A stretch of 64,000 nt of DNA from Aspergillus flavus (Eukaryota > Ascomycota > Eurotiomycetes > Eurotiales > Aspergillaceae), in assembly GCF_009017415.1 (NCBI RefSeq), contig NC_092405.1, positions 1,364,001 to 1,428,000 of the forward strand. Reading direction: 5' to 3'. Numbering within the stretch: the stretch's first letter is position 1; each line of letters starts with the position of its first letter. The translations under genes and the position numbers were made by a program. Below the pieces are notes generated by a model. It was not told the origin of the DNA. It made no database searches and saw only the letters and a program-made list of their open reading frames with translations. Of this stretch, positions 1-11,997 are shown one piece after another.

Positions 1-486
1 CGTATGCGTGGCAGCAGCCTCTTCCAATCCAGTATTGGACAAGGAGGAAGTGGAGGAGGTAGCTGTTGAGAAGGTAGTCATTGCTGTTGGGGTGTCCTTC
101 TGATCGGTCGTGGATGTCTCTTTCTCAGTTGCCTTAGTAGTCTCTTTCGTCTTAGTCGGCTGTTCCTTGGTGGTCTCAGTCGTCTCAATCTTGGTGGTGG
201 CTGTTGGCTTCGTCTCCACTGCCGTAGTTTTCTTCGATGGTTTCTCAGTCGTAGTTGGCTCCTCCTTTGTAGATGTGCGACTTTGTTGAACTGCAGGGCC
301 AACGCCGACTGTGGCAGCGGCAGTCTTTGTCTTTGGGTCTTCACCTGTCACATAACCACCTATAGGACCATCAAAGTCTGCGGAAGCAGTCACATAAACC
401 ACCGTGACTTCTTGTCCGTCATCGTCATGGTCGGGACTTCGTGCCTCCAGGCTGGGGCCATGGTGGTGATTATGGGCATGAACCAT
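1..486 (-). CDS. Thr-rich secreted-type protein, partial (3' end beyond window)
   Basis: An open frame of 162 codons runs from an ATG at 486 to the window edge. It opens with a His-rich stretch (HAHNHHH), then VTVVYVTAS and GPIGGYVT, then about 90 residues dominated by Thr, Lys, Glu and Ser. This layout (His-rich start, valine/threonine strand, long Thr/Ser linker) is common in N-terminal regions of fungal extracellular or wall proteins, where the catalytic or binding domain follows the linker; that domain would lie left of the window. No signal peptide is visible at this ATG, and an in-frame TAA lies just upstream, so the true first exon is probably separate (a possible acceptor is the CCCCAG near 455) and I could not place it. 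Function unknown. Confidence 0.5.
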   Translation of the reverse strand, partial: MVHAHNHHHGPSLEARSPDHDDDGQEVTVVYVTASADFDGPIGGYVTGEDPKTKTAAATVGVGPAVQQSRTSTKEEPTTTEKPSKKTTAVETKPTATTKIETTETTKEQPTKTKETTKATEKETSTTDQKDTPTAMTTFSTATSSTSSLSNTGLEEAAATHT

Positions 487-2409
487 GATTGTTGTCGTTT
501 AATCCAGCAGAAGTCGAGATATCATCCACTGAAATCCAGGTGAATTGTGGCTCAAACGAGAAAACAGAGGGTCATATGCAGTTGGTGACACAAAGATTGA
601 GTAGTCTGTCGCTCCTTTTACTTTCTCCAAGAAGGTCGCGATGCTTGGAAAGGCGTGACGGGTTGCTGATTGTATTTGTAGAATCGATATAGTTCCAAAG
701 AATGTATTGGGGCTTGCCCAGTAAATGCACGCGAGTAGATTTGGCTTTGATTCAATCTCGCCAGAAGAGCCGGCCGCGTCTGAAGGTAAAAGTAGCGCAA
801 GCGCGTTAAGGAATGAGGAATGTGAGGATGATAAAGAATGGAAAGTGTCGGCTATCGCTGAAAAGGCAGGGTCCCAGCCGGCGCAAGTCGATAAATGAAG
901 GACAACGAGCTTCCAGGCCGTACGAGGTGAACGAAAGGCAGGGAACCCAGCGTGCGGGATTCCCAGGTGATTGGGTCGAAAGGAAAGAAGGACTTGGAGA
1001 AGAGTGTAAGAGGAGAAGAACAACAGATTGGGGGTTATTTGGGAAATCAGCCAAACATTGGAATACTCTTCCTACTACTAATTAACCCTACCTCGCAAAA
1101 ATACCGGTAATTACCGATGTGGTCCCCTTGGCTGCAAGTAAACAAAATGAGATCAAAGCTTATGGAGGTTAATGAGGGGGAACCCACCCAATCAGGGTCT
1201 GGTATTTGCTGGTATTGGTCCGCCGACGCTAACCCGCTGGGGCTGAGAATCACGCTGATGGCCCCGCTGTTCGCTGGCTTCTATCGGTTCTCACTGGCCC
1301 AGATGGGAAATTGAGCTGTACGGTGCCTGGTTATCTGACGGTAAATACGGACACGAGGGACATGCCGAGTCACCCGCTATTGTTATTCGAGCACAACTCG
1401 ATCCCCATGCACGAGCGTCCCTGGGCTGACGGGCGGTATGGTATCGTACCGCAGCCAACAACATGGACACTGCATCCAATCATGCCGGTTCATCTTAAAT
1501 TCTCTATATTTGGACCCTTTTCTGTTCCCCCGCCCCTTTTATTTGATTTGGCTTTTTGTTATACTGTTCCTCTCCCTGTGAACCGTATGAAAACAAAAGG
1601 GAAGATGCCCCGTGCTTCTCGCGGTCCGATAGAATGCTTACGGACATCTATCGAGATCCGACAATGCAATGGAAAGTGGCCGAGGTCGCTTATTCGGATG
1701 AATCTGGAGAAGATCGACAATTGTTCAATATAACGGGACCCGTGAATTTAATTAGCCAAGTCCTTCGCTCCTCCGGCCTTTCCTAGTGGCATCCACTTAT
1801 CCCCGAAAAACGTTGCATTGATCCTCTCTGTCGAGTCTGCTCTTGTCGTTTCAGCCTCGCGTGGCGTATTTCTTCTCATATTCTAACCAAATGATTCTGA
1901 GGTGACAGGGGGACTGAGTCACTGAGGAGATCAATGCAATTCACAATTCACTTGCATGAAGCAAAGCATGGGGGATAAAAAAAGGGGCAAGACAGAGTTT
2001 CTGCAAATATGTGGGTCGCAAGGAGACCTTAAACTGGGGTTCCTGAATCTTCAGTCGTTCTTTTTCTTCTATTTTCACATCACACAAAAAACCCATCAGG
2101 CAATCATCACGTGAGCACATGTACACTCGTCCACGATGAAGATGAGGAACCCCCGAGGCGTACTAGTAGTTGGCATTTTGTTGAAAGTGGAGTTTTACCG
2201 ACGGCTTTCCCTGTCGGTTAGTGCCGACGGTTCTCGCACTTTATGCGTGATCATCTCTCGAGAGTCGATTTTGAGCCGTCAAGAATACTGAAACGCCTAA
2301 CAGATGCCGGTGGGACCCGGCATGATTGCGAACGGCAGACCGCCATACATTATATACTCCGTAATTATATACGTACAATGCTCGTCATATGAAGACTTAA
2401 CTAGTGGAC
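487..2409. other. Intergenic region, 0.5-2.4 kb
   Basis: No supportable gene. It probably holds the 5' region of the partial gene on its left and the 3' UTR of the kinase gene on its right. A perfect 12-bp palindrome CGGTAATTACCG lies at 1105-1116. A GC-rich inverted repeat (ACCGAC near 2197, GTCGGT near 2213, followed by GCCGACGG) could form a hairpin. One copy of the recurrent 9-mer TACTCCGTA is at 2355-2363. The 174-codon open frame on the minus strand at 499-1023 has no recognisable domain. Confidence 0.5.
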
Positions 2410-3944
2410 CTATGGGGCCTTTTCTTCCCCTCCCCTTCTCTTTATCCTATCTTTCCTGCCCGTAACATGTGATTGACGGCCTTCCGTGACGGCCGTTAAC
2501 ACGCGGAAAAATAGGGATGCCTGAGAGCCTATCGAGGTATTAGATTCGGATAGAAAATATTTCCGACGCCGTCTCGAGTAACTATAACAGTTCTCCCATT
2601 CCTGGGAAGCTTACCTCTGTAGCAGAAATGCGCTGGCTACTCTCATAACGCACCAGTTGGCTTACTAAGTCCCGACCTTTCGAGGAGGCCCCTCGGAGGA
2701 TGTCATCCCACGACTTGGCAGGATATCTATAGAATTCCACCTTGCCCCAGTCTGGAAGTTTCTCGGTCTCCTGTTCCTGCCATGTCAGTATGCGCCAACC
2801 AGAATGTGTTTAGCAGGGTCATGGCATACCGGCCATATCTCTTCGTCAGGAGTACCCAAGGTCTGGAATATAGATTGGATAAGCGAGAGATCGCTGCCTA
2901 GAGGCCCAGAGTCGAAAAGTTGCTTGTGCCCTACAGCTACAGCCTCCGCGACCACGCACCCAGCCGCCCAAAGGTCGAGAGCTGAGTCATATCCTTTATA
3001 ACCAAACAATATCTCGGGAGGTCGATAACATGTGGTTCCCACGTCTGTAATCTTTTTATCCGCTGGTTCAGTTTCGTTATGGCCCTCCTTCCAAGCAATC
3101 CCAAAGTCTGCCAAGTAGGCTGGTCCATCGGGTGAGTCCAAGAGAATATTCGAAGGTTTTATGTCCCGATGTATAACTCCCAACTCATGGACATGCGCCA
3201 AGGCCCGAAACAAATCACGCATATGTGACCTGGTCTGCGTAGCAGTCAACATGCCTCGACGCAATAGATGTTCAAAGTCATGTTTCATGAAGGGGAACAC
3301 CAGAATCAGTCGTCCTCCGTCAAGTTTTAGCGTTTCGAGTAAAGGTATCACATGAGTTCCAGCGGTTTCTCGTAAGAGCTGAACTTCGCACTTCGCGTCA
3401 TGTGGCGGTACTAAAAGATGGGGAACAGTAACTTTCACAGCAACTAGGGTCCCATCTGTACGTCTGGATTTGTAGATGGTGGAATGAAGCCCGTCGAAAT
3501 GATGAAGGCATGCCTTGTATGGTCCAATATCCTGGCCTGCAGGCCAGTCCTCTACCCCTTCCTTATTCTGTACCAGATCGGGGCAACTAATTACAGGAGC
3601 AGCCGAACCAGTGGCTTCGGCTGCGTCAATGGCCTTCTGGCAAAATTGATCATATTCTTCCTACATATAACAAGACTAAGTAAATATCTGCGGAAGTAAG
3701 ATGAGGCGTATAGCTAGGAGCCCATACCTTCGATGTGGCCTGATCATAGGCTTCGGTCTCAAATCTCTTTGCCTGAGACTGCGCCTCTGCAAATGCAGCA
3801 GAAGACGACGCACGTTGGTAAGCTGTTGTCCTAGAGGATAGGTATGAGCATTGCTAAGGTACAGAGTGCAAAGTTGTTCTCTTACAAAGATTGGATGGCT
3901 GTTAGCCTGTCTGTGAAGCCAAGAGCTTTCTTCCAATCGGCCAT
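2410..3944 (-). CDS. CDK-like Ser/Thr kinase, Cak1/Csk1-type
   Basis: Five exons: 3944-3886, 3830-3728, 3660-2830, 2776-2615 and 2520-2410, giving about 421 residues. Visible kinase motifs are LVAVKV (ATP-binding Lys), HRDIKPSN (catalytic loop), LADFG (metal binding), YRPPEILFG (P+1 loop) and DLWAAGCVVAE. The glycine-rich ATP loop is degenerate: the GxGxxG position reads CLHHFDGLHSTIYK. Loss of this loop is a known trait of the yeast CDK-activating kinase Cak1, and the activation loop and overall shape also fit Cak1/Csk1 kinases, which phosphorylate the T-loop of CDKs. About 90 residues with Ala/Glu/Gln-rich helical character precede the kinase domain. The last exon is least certain: the frame after GTAAGC at 2614 would otherwise stop 11 codons later, and neither end shows the usual terminal motif. 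Csk1-like assignment is inference; the kinase fold is clear. Confidence 0.8.
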
Positions 3945-4469
3945 TGCTTAACACGGCGACAAGAGTAGCAATCACCAGAGATATTGTTTTATAAATGTAA
4001 AGAAGCGCTACAATAAAGCCGGCTAGAGGTACTTTAATTGATCTTTGTAACACACTTGAAGGCAACAATCCATTCACACTAGTATCATGATGCTCTACTC
4101 CATAGTACGTACTTAAGTCAGGCACTAACTTTCTTTGAGTGGATACAGACAGAAAGGCGGCGGGACATGTGACACCAGCCTCGCTAAGCTCAGTGCGGTT
4201 TAGCTCTCCCTTCCGAGTCCGGGTCCGCTTTTAGTTCTTCCGGCGTTGCAACCCGTCATCGTCATCATAGCACTTCCTCTTCCTTCCTCCACATCCCGCA
4301 GCTGTACTGCACGTTTACCGACTTGCATTGGTGGTTCGGACATACATCACTCTTTCGTTAACAACTCACTCATTTTCGGGCGTTTTTTTCCGCATCTCTA
4401 CGGGCTGGACCTTATTATGCGTCGCCCCCCTCATCTACTTGTATAGCTGTGACCTATGTGTATTTAATG
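3945..4469. promoter_or_regulatory. Divergent promoter region, kinase / syp1
   Basis: This 525-bp gap separates the start codons of the minus-strand kinase and the plus-strand Syp1 gene, so it should carry both promoters and 5' UTRs. It includes pyrimidine-rich stretches near 4250-4300 and 4340-4400 on the Syp1 side. No specific operator was identified. Confidence 0.55.
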
Positions 4470-7400
4470 ATGGATCTCTCACGGCAGGAGTATCCAGCTT
4501 TGCTGGTAAGGCCAAGCCACTCTTCCCCTCCCCATGGCTCAATCTAGATCTACCGGACCTAAGGATCTTTGCTGATTGATGTATCTACTTTTCTTCAGGC
4601 CTCTTTGCAGCCAGGCCAAGCTACCAGTGTTCTCAACGACCGCATTCGCCTCATCAACAAGATCAATGCCGACATCGCGGATTGGTTACAGGTATGACCC
4701 TGGCTTCTTCTAGTCCGGCGACGTGAGTTGGAGCGAGCTAATTCTGATTCGCGCAACAGGAGCGACGCCGCGTCGAAGAAGCATACGCCCAAGGGTTACG
4801 GAAACTTGCGACGCGGCAGCAACTGGACAATGGAGCGGCACTAGGGTAAGCTCAGGTCGTATTGAAGAATCTCACTCCAGGTATCAGTTTTCTAACATGG
4901 TGTCAATTGGCCAAATTAGAGTCTTCCAGATACCATGGCAACGCATCGTCAATGCCACAGAAATGGTGGCCTCGTCGCACGAAACCTTCGCACAGAAAAT
5001 CGAGGAAGATGTGGAACGCCCTCTCAGGGATTACCACACCAAGAACCGCGAATTGGCATCTTTGCCTGGAGTTCAGAGCGACCTTGCAACTCTTGCGAAG
5101 AATTTGGAAGCGTCGCTCAAAAAGGTGGAGAAAGCCAGAGAGAAAGGCCCGAAGGGTGCGGATAAGCTGGCTGGTGCGGTTGCTGCTTCTGAAGGAGTTA
5201 GGCAGGAATGGGAGTCAAGGGCACCTTTCGCTTTTGAGCAGCTCCAAGCAGCAGACGAGAGTCGGCTCAACCATCTGCGGGATGCTCTCACCCAGCTGGA
5301 AACTCATGAGTCGGATCAGGTTGAGCGTTGCCGTCAAGCGGCAGAAACATGTTTAAATGTGCTTCTCAACGTGGAGACCGCAGACGAAATCAAAACATTT
5401 GCCGAAAAGGTCAATGGGGGAAGGCCGGTTGTATTGAGGCAACAGGTCTCTCCTACCCCTGCAGCAGCACCTTCTGGACCACCGCCACGCCTTCATGATG
5501 ACACTGCCAGTCAACGCTCAGAGACCTCTGGTCCCGTCAGGACGCCCCCAGGTAAGTACTTTTCATCTTGACCGACCCGACTGTTGTCTTTCAAATCTTG
5601 AATGGTGTTATCGATGATACTTACTTTTTATATAGCACCTGAGCCCCAACCCCGCCATACCACACCCCTTGGCGGACTCAAGCGATTAGGTACCGTCATG
5701 AATAGAAGGAAGAGCATTATACAGCCCTCCGGAGGGGCTGCGTTCTTTTCGGATAAGAAACACCGCAGCCCTTTCGCGTCTTTCAAGCGGGGTGACTCTC
5801 GTGAAATGCAAATCCCCGAGTCACTACCGGATGAGGAACGCCCGGGTACTGCGTTGACTACTCAGGAAAACCACAATGAAGTTACACGTATCACCAGCGA
5901 AACCAATGACCACGAAGGCCACGGTCCGATGACCTCTATCCCGTCTACTCAGCCAGCACCAACAACTGCGAACGGGACAACATCCCCAGAGCCCCCTGCC
6001 GAGACAAGTTTCGCTGCCAGTGACTCAAATCAGGTAAGCTCTAGTGATAGGACAGATGTATTGCAGACCGTTAATCTCACGTAGCAGCCACGGGTCGACT
6101 CCGAAGGATTCTCGGAACCACCTCAGACTATTGATGAGATCACTCGCGCTCAGAGAGAAGCAGCTGGGTATGAGAACCTCAAATCTTCCTGAGAGAATCA
6201 GTGGCTAATTATATCTATAGTATGGAGGAGGCTGGCATCAATCTAACAATTCGGGATCAGCCTATATTCGAAGATGAAGATCAGGCTAAGCAAGCAATGG
6301 ACGATATGGCTAATCAGCTGAGAATGGTGAGTGTTATATGGACATGCCCCTTTGTCACATTGCTGACGGTCTTTCCATTCAGCGAGCCCAGCAAACTGGT
6401 GTGAGGCGCAATGTAGGGACTTTGCGCGGCCGGCGTGACGTCCGTAACACAGTTTTCATTCCTAATCCAACGCAAGGTAGTGATGTCCCTACTCAACCAT
6501 CTGGGTCTGACGTCCCTATGCCGGTCTCGCCGGGTCTCCCATCAAAGCATGCGGCTTCTCCCAGCATTGCAACAGAAGATCATGCTCTGTCAGATACAAC
6601 CTCGGTACGCTCGGGGCACACCTTGCACGGTAGCTCAGGTGCAGTTGCACACCCTGATCTCCACGAACCAGGTCTGAACGCGTCTATCATTGAAACGGTT
6701 AATGCATGGTTCTCCGACGGTGTTGTAACCAAGTCATCCGTTATCGGAGAGCTTGCATTGGCATACAACGGAACCCCCAACGCGAACACCACAGTTCGTT
6801 TAGAAAATTTCCAGGTACTGGAGAAGGTAGCTGCAAACCCTCATTTTGTGAGTGAAGAGAAAGATAAGGATCTATCGGATGAGAAAAGAGGACAATACAG
6901 CATACATATTCCCACAATTGCTCGCCCCTCACCGATAGTGGCTTTCAAGTACCAACTTCATGTTGACGCATCCGACTCTTCTGCCTACTGTCCGGTTATT
7001 TTCAAACCTGTATGGAACATTGAGGAACATCAGGCTAGTGTCATCGTTTTCTATTCGTTGAATCCGTCATTCACATCTTCCGTACCAAGAGAATCAGTCA
7101 CCCTTAAGAATCTGATTCTGACGGTGAACCTGGATACATCTCCTGAGGAGGGCCGAGAAGTGGCCCATGCTACGAGTGCCGTCATGTATCCTAATACGGG
7201 GGCGTCCTTCCGTCGCAAGCACTCGGCGGTGACCTGGAAGTTGCCTGAGTTCGAAGTTACAGCTGGATCTGACGGCAAGCTGCTGGTTCGATTCTCAACG
7301 GCAACTAGTTGGCCAAGAAAAGGGAAGGTCGAGGCAAAATTCGAGGTCCATACTCTTGATGCTGGCTCGCGACTGGGAATCAGTGCCGCGTCGCCAACGG

Positions 7401-7537
7401 AGGAGATTACGCCAAAGGGATCTGATCCTTTTGCGGACGAAGACTCCGGCGCACCTGACGATGCTCAACCCTCCCTAACATGGAAAGAAGTCCCTACTAC
7501 TCGCAAGCTGGTTGGAGGTAAATATGTCTCATCTTAG
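4470..7537 (+). CDS. syp1: Endocytic muniscin Syp1/FCHo (F-BAR + mu-homology domain)
   Basis: Eight exons (4470-4505, 4599-4691, 4760-4845, 4920-5551, 5636-6033, 6085-6167, 6221-6326, 6383-7537) join in phase to about 862 residues, close to yeast Syp1. The N-terminus starts MDLSRQEYPALL and runs into an F-BAR coiled coil (residues about 1-260: LNDRIRLINKINADIADWLQ, then ERRRVEEAYAQGLRKL). A Ser/Pro-rich linker follows, with basic patches around residues 300-350. The last 270 residues form a mu-homology domain ending in GGKYVSS, which matches the usual end of this family. Muniscins bind PI(4,5)P2 membranes and cargo, act early at endocytic sites with Ede1, and influence septin turnover in yeast. 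A second ATG lies directly before the chosen one (4467), so one extra Met is possible. Confidence 0.9.
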
Positions 7538-8334
7538 CAGACTGTTGTGCTACATTAGAGCCGATGGTCCTTAATGAGGACCTCAGTGTCACGAGAACAG
7601 CACCTTTCTTTTGCACCTTCTACGAACAAATGATGACCACAGCCCGCCGGACCGTTCCAGTTTCGAGATACCACCGTAACTGTCTTTGTCGGATTTCTTT
7701 GGAATAGTACGCCTTCCAAAAGTTTGTCTGCTGACACTACCTGCCACCATCTTAGCACATAATTTACTCCCACGACTTTGTATGTTACTCTCGTTCTGTC
7801 AATCTTCCTCTTCCTTTCTCTTGACTATTTTCCTTTCTCCTTTTGTGCGAGGTATATATTTATCGTCTCTTCTGTCCTTTGATTTCATCACGCTCGTTTT
7901 CTTCGTTTCTTTCCCTCTATTGCTTCCCTGTGTGGCAGTAATCTTTGTGTATAGCCACCCTCCGGACTGGTAGGCATGGCATTTGCCTGTAAATAGATTG
8001 CCTCAGTGGGATAGTCGGCGCATATTAATGCCCAAATACCAGCAACGTACGTATTTAGCTGTGACGCTTCTCAGACAATTTGGGTATGAAGGCAGAAATG
8101 CGGTCGTTAATGACCGTTTCCCGTAACTGAAGATGATACTGTATTTCAAATTCATGGTTGGCATCATAGTAATACAGGATTGGTGATCAGATAAAACATG
8201 GCACAGTGACACCTCTGTGCCGGGGAATCGCTAAAAGTAACATATGAAACAACCGATCTATACCTATCGACGTCGGTGATGGAATCAAAGAGACAAAAGG
8301 AAAAGAAGGTGAAACCAAGAACCAGAAAGATTGA
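7538..8334. other. Convergent 3' region between syp1 and mad1
   Basis: Both flanking genes end here. The sequence is T/C-rich on the plus strand around 7790-7930 and contains no supportable gene. It most likely holds two 3' UTRs and their polyadenylation signals. Confidence 0.5.
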
Positions 8335-10650
8335 CTACATGCGTGCAGCTCGGGTAGTCTTATCATAGAAATCCAACGTCATCGCGGCCAAGAAACAGGG
8401 TATATCTTTCCGTTCCTCAACCCAGAATTTGATGAGGGGTCGGATTTCCATAGCGAATAGACTGTTCGGCCCACCGGAAATCTTCATCGTGCCATTTTCT
8501 CCGTCGAAAATGATTGAGTTTTCTTCACCATTGCCCATGCTGCCAGGTCCGCGAGAGTCAGAAGGGACGTCTCCGTCTCCATGTCTGTAGGCGGGGGAGA
8601 GGTGGAACATAGATGTTACTCGTACACGGCCGTTGGGGAGGAAGTCTAGTTTGTATCCGAGTAGGGATGCAACAGCCTCGCGGAACTCGGATGACTTGGC
8701 GGTCCAGATTTCCTTTAGTCGTCGCATGCGCTTCTCCTTATCTGCGACGACTCGCTCCATCTCTTGAATTTCTAACTTGAGGCTCTCCAGGGTGCTAACG
8801 GGGACAACTTTGACACTGTTGTGGTCGCCCTGGAGTTGGGCAAGCAAGTCACGGTTCTCAGCTTTGAGGGTTGTGATGGTGGAGAGTTTGAGATTCTCGG
8901 CTTGCGCTGTGGGATTGTCACGGAGCTCAAGAACGCGTGTGCGCGATTTGGCTTTGAGAGATTTGAGCTGAGATTTGGTAGCTTCAAGCTCTCGGCGTAG
9001 GAGGGTTGACGCCTGCTCAGACTTAGAGAGTGATTCTTGCAAAGTCCTGTTTTTCCGAGATAAGATAGAAAGACGCTCGTTCTCAGCATCGCTCTCAGCG
9101 GGGGACAGAGGCCGCTTAACACCCCGAGGTTCTGCATCCTGCTGTTCAGTAGGCTCCCGTTTCGAGAGTTCCTCGTGAGCTTTCTCCAGTTCTACTCTGT
9201 ATTCATCAACGATCTTCTCCAAATTAGCGATCTGCTCTGACTTATGCACGTCGAATTGGCTTTGTTCCGCGTTCATGGTCACTTCTTCCGTGTCAAAAGT
9301 CTTCAATTGTGCGCGGAGATATTCAACCTCCTTCACCGCGAGCGCTCGCTGGCGATCTAGTCTTGCCCGAATTCTGCTCTCGGCCATGGCTCCTCCGTTT
9401 GCAGCACTGTTACTCCGGAGCTTTTCGATTTCCTGTCGCAGGTGGCTCCTCTCAGTTTCCAAACTTCTAATCAACTCGTCTTTCTCCAGAAACTGCGCTT
9501 CGACATTGCCAAGTTTATCAACGAGAGTTGCTTTCTCAATCCGCTCCTGCAGTAGAGCCTTCACAACTGCTTCTGGCGAGTCGACCTCGGCCTGTTCATC
9601 GTTATCCTGTAGAAGACTGGTCCATGAACTGCGCTCGTCTTCGAGCATCTGCTTCTGGATCTGAACTGTTCTCAACTCAGATTCCACCTCCTTCATTAAT
9701 TGTAGTTGATTCTCGAGTGATTTCTTCTGCTCTTCCACCACTTCGACATTTTTCTGCACTTTTCGAAGAAGCCGCAATTCCGCACTTTGTTCCCGATTCG
9801 TAGTCTCTAGGTTCCTGATATGGCTGACCTGCTCCGAAAGCTCTCTTTTGAGAACAGTTACCGTCTCTGCATCGCTTCCTTCGGCTTTCAGTCGAATATT
9901 CTCGGTTTCCAGGTTGGCAACATCTGCTTCTCGTTCACGCAGTTTCTCTTGGGTGCTCTGTACGTCGGTCCTAGCGCTCTGGAGATCATTTTGCAATTCT
10001 TCGAGTGTTCTCTGGAGGGATGAGCGAATAGTCTCTAATTCGTTGATATGGTATTTGGCTTGTCTCTCCTGATCCAGTAATTGGGCTTTCGTATCATCGA
10101 CATCATCCTGTAAGCTTTGGTTTTGGTCTTGGAGGCTTCTGATCTTCCGCTCAAGGCCGCCTTTCTCATTCAGCGCGGTTTCTTGAGCTTCTTTCAACTC
10201 TTTGGCGAGAGTCTCGCTCTTGTGATTGGCACGGTGACTGGCAGATTCTGCAGCCTGCATAGGAAGACTAGTCAGTTTAAAGACTGCCCAGTACAACAAT
10301 TTGTACATACCTGGGCTTTCCTGAAGTCCGCATCTGCCTTTAATTGAACATCCCGAAGCTCTTTCTCATGGCGCAGTACCATCAAATCCCGCTCCTGTTT
10401 GATATTCTCCAATTCATACCTTAAAGTGTTGACTTGGACACGCAGTTCTTCCTTTTCTGTGTCTGTAAGAGAGTTAGTTAGTCGTATGAGACGCATCATC
10501 CGCCGCCGAAGGTTAGAGCTCACCAGGCTTTGAGACTTGAGAGGGACGAATGGACTGTCGCAAAGGACTTGGAGCCGGGGGGATCGATAATGGCGAGGCA
10601 CTCCGTGGCGGTGAGCCCCAGGAAGGATGTGAATTCCTACTTGAGTTCAT
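8335..10650 (-). CDS. mad1: Spindle assembly checkpoint protein Mad1
   Basis: Three exons (10650-10524, 10462-10311, 10254-8335) give about 732 residues. After a Ser/Pro-rich start (residues 1-43) the protein is coiled coil almost throughout, from residue 45 to about 610. The C-terminal part is diagnostic for Mad1: MRRLKEIWTAKSSEFREAV, then SLLGYKLDFLPNGRVRVTSMF, then a globular end containing FAMEIRPLIKFWVEER. This C-terminal RWD-like head helps recruit Mad1 to kinetochores and bind Bub1. A Mad2-binding segment is expected shortly before it; the stretch KVVPVSTLESLKLEI (around residue 560) is a candidate closure motif, which is inference. Mad1 at nuclear pores and unattached kinetochores templates closed Mad2 and delays anaphase. 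The gene is divergent from NHP2. Very high confidence from the C-terminus. Confidence 0.93.
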
Positions 10651-11124
10651 CTAAAGCTCGTTAGTGTCTCAGAGCTTTTAAGATTCGCAAGGCATGTTGT
10701 TTATCTACCTTGACTATGCAAGTTAACGGAGACCGATAATTAATCAATTGCGAATGAGGTCATGGAAATTAAGTGCGGGCCCGATAGAAGCTGCCTCAAG
10801 CTCCCTTAGGTTACTCCCACAACTGGACCGAGTCAAGCACGCAGAGAAGGAATAGCCGTACGGAGCAATTCAATGTCGGCTTGTTGTTTTGGGCGGGCGA
10901 ATAGAACATCCCGATCCGGCACTGGATGAGTCAGCACAATTCACCGCCCGCCAGAAGCTCGCGTTCCCAGAAAGGATTAGCGCCGAAATTTTGAAAGATT
11001 TCGAATTTTTGCGGCCTCCAAAAGTGACCGATAAACTACTACTCCCCACGCCCACCCTCCTCCGATTGCCGCCCTTTTTCCTCCTCCTTTTGTTCGATTC
11101 CCCCGGGTGATACCAAATCTCAAA
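10651..11124. promoter_or_regulatory. Divergent promoter region, mad1 / NHP2
   Basis: A 474-bp gap lies between the two start codons. It is likely shared by both promoters. A C/T-rich stretch (about 11040-11100) lies directly before the NHP2 start on its coding strand, as is common ahead of well-expressed fungal genes. Confidence 0.5.
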
Positions 11125-11997
11125 ATGGCCAAGGACAAGGTTGAGAAGAAGGACAAGCGCGAGAAGAAGGAAAAGCGCTCGGAGAAGGACGGTGTCCACA
11201 AGAGCAAGAAGGACAAGAAGGAGAAGAAGGATAAGACTGCTCTCGCCGACGCGGTTGAGCAAGAACTCACGACTAAGGTTCTGGATGGAATTGACGATGC
11301 TGTCGCCGCGGAAGCCACTGCCAATATCGAGACTGAGGTGATGGATGTCGATGTCCGCCCTATTGGCGCCCTCGTGCCGTTTGCCCAGCCTTTGGTCGAA
11401 GACAAGTCGGCAAAGAAGGTCTTGAAGAGTGTGAAAAAGGGTAAGTTAAATCCTAAGTTTTACCCACTTTCGGATGATGTGCATGATGCGCATGATACTT
11501 CGTCCTTCAGCCCGAGCCAATTTCACTTTTACAATCTTAAATTGTCTATGATTCGTATTGTCGTGTGTAAAGCTTTCAGCTCGTTTCAATGATGCTAATA
11601 CGATGATTTTACTGTAGCTGCCGTGAACAAGTGCCTCAAGCGCGGTGTGAAGGAAGTTGTCAAGGCTCTCCGGAAATCTCCCGTCCCTGCACCTAACGCC
11701 CCGGCCGGCACTCCCAATGGAGTCGTGATCCTTGCTGCCGACATCTCACCCATGGATGTTCTTTCGCATATTCCTGTCCTCTGTGAGGACCATGGCATTC
11801 CCTACGTTTTCGTCACATCACGAGCTGAGCTCGGTAACTCTGCCGCAACAAAGCGTCCCACCAGTGTCACCATGGTTGTTCCCAAGTCGGCCGCAAAGGG
11901 CAAGAAGGGTGATTCAGCAGATGATGAGGACTTTAGCAGTGTGTACGATGAGCTGGTCAAGCTTGTTCAGAAGGAGGCCAAGAAGGTGAACCTTTAA
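11125..11997 (+). CDS. NHP2: H/ACA snoRNP protein Nhp2 (L7Ae family)
   Basis: Two exons (11125-11440 and 11618-11997) give about 231 residues. The second exon is the L7Ae/L30e/Gadd45 RNA-binding fold: NKCLKRGVKEVVKALRK, VVILAADISPMDVLSHIPVL, IPYVFVTSRAELG. Nhp2 binds the kink-turn-like structure of H/ACA guide RNAs with Cbf5, Gar1 and Nop10 and supports rRNA pseudouridylation in the nucleolus. The first 50 residues are an unusual, almost pure Lys/Glu/Asp/Arg run (KEKKDKREKKEKRSEKDG), followed by an acidic stretch. Yeast Nhp2 is shorter (about 156 residues) and lacks this extension. The extension probably acts as a nucleolar localisation or RNA-binding tail (inference). The 177-nt intron contains no convincing box C/D snoRNA. 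Confidence 0.92.

Noticed and set aside
499..1023. 174-codon minus-strand frame upstream of the Thr-rich partial gene
   Set aside because: No signal peptide or domain, and it ends before the Thr-rich frame opens; no convincing splice joins the two.
11441..11617. Possible intronic box C/D snoRNA in NHP2
   Set aside because: Several TGATG words suggest C boxes, but no CTGA D box is present in the intron.
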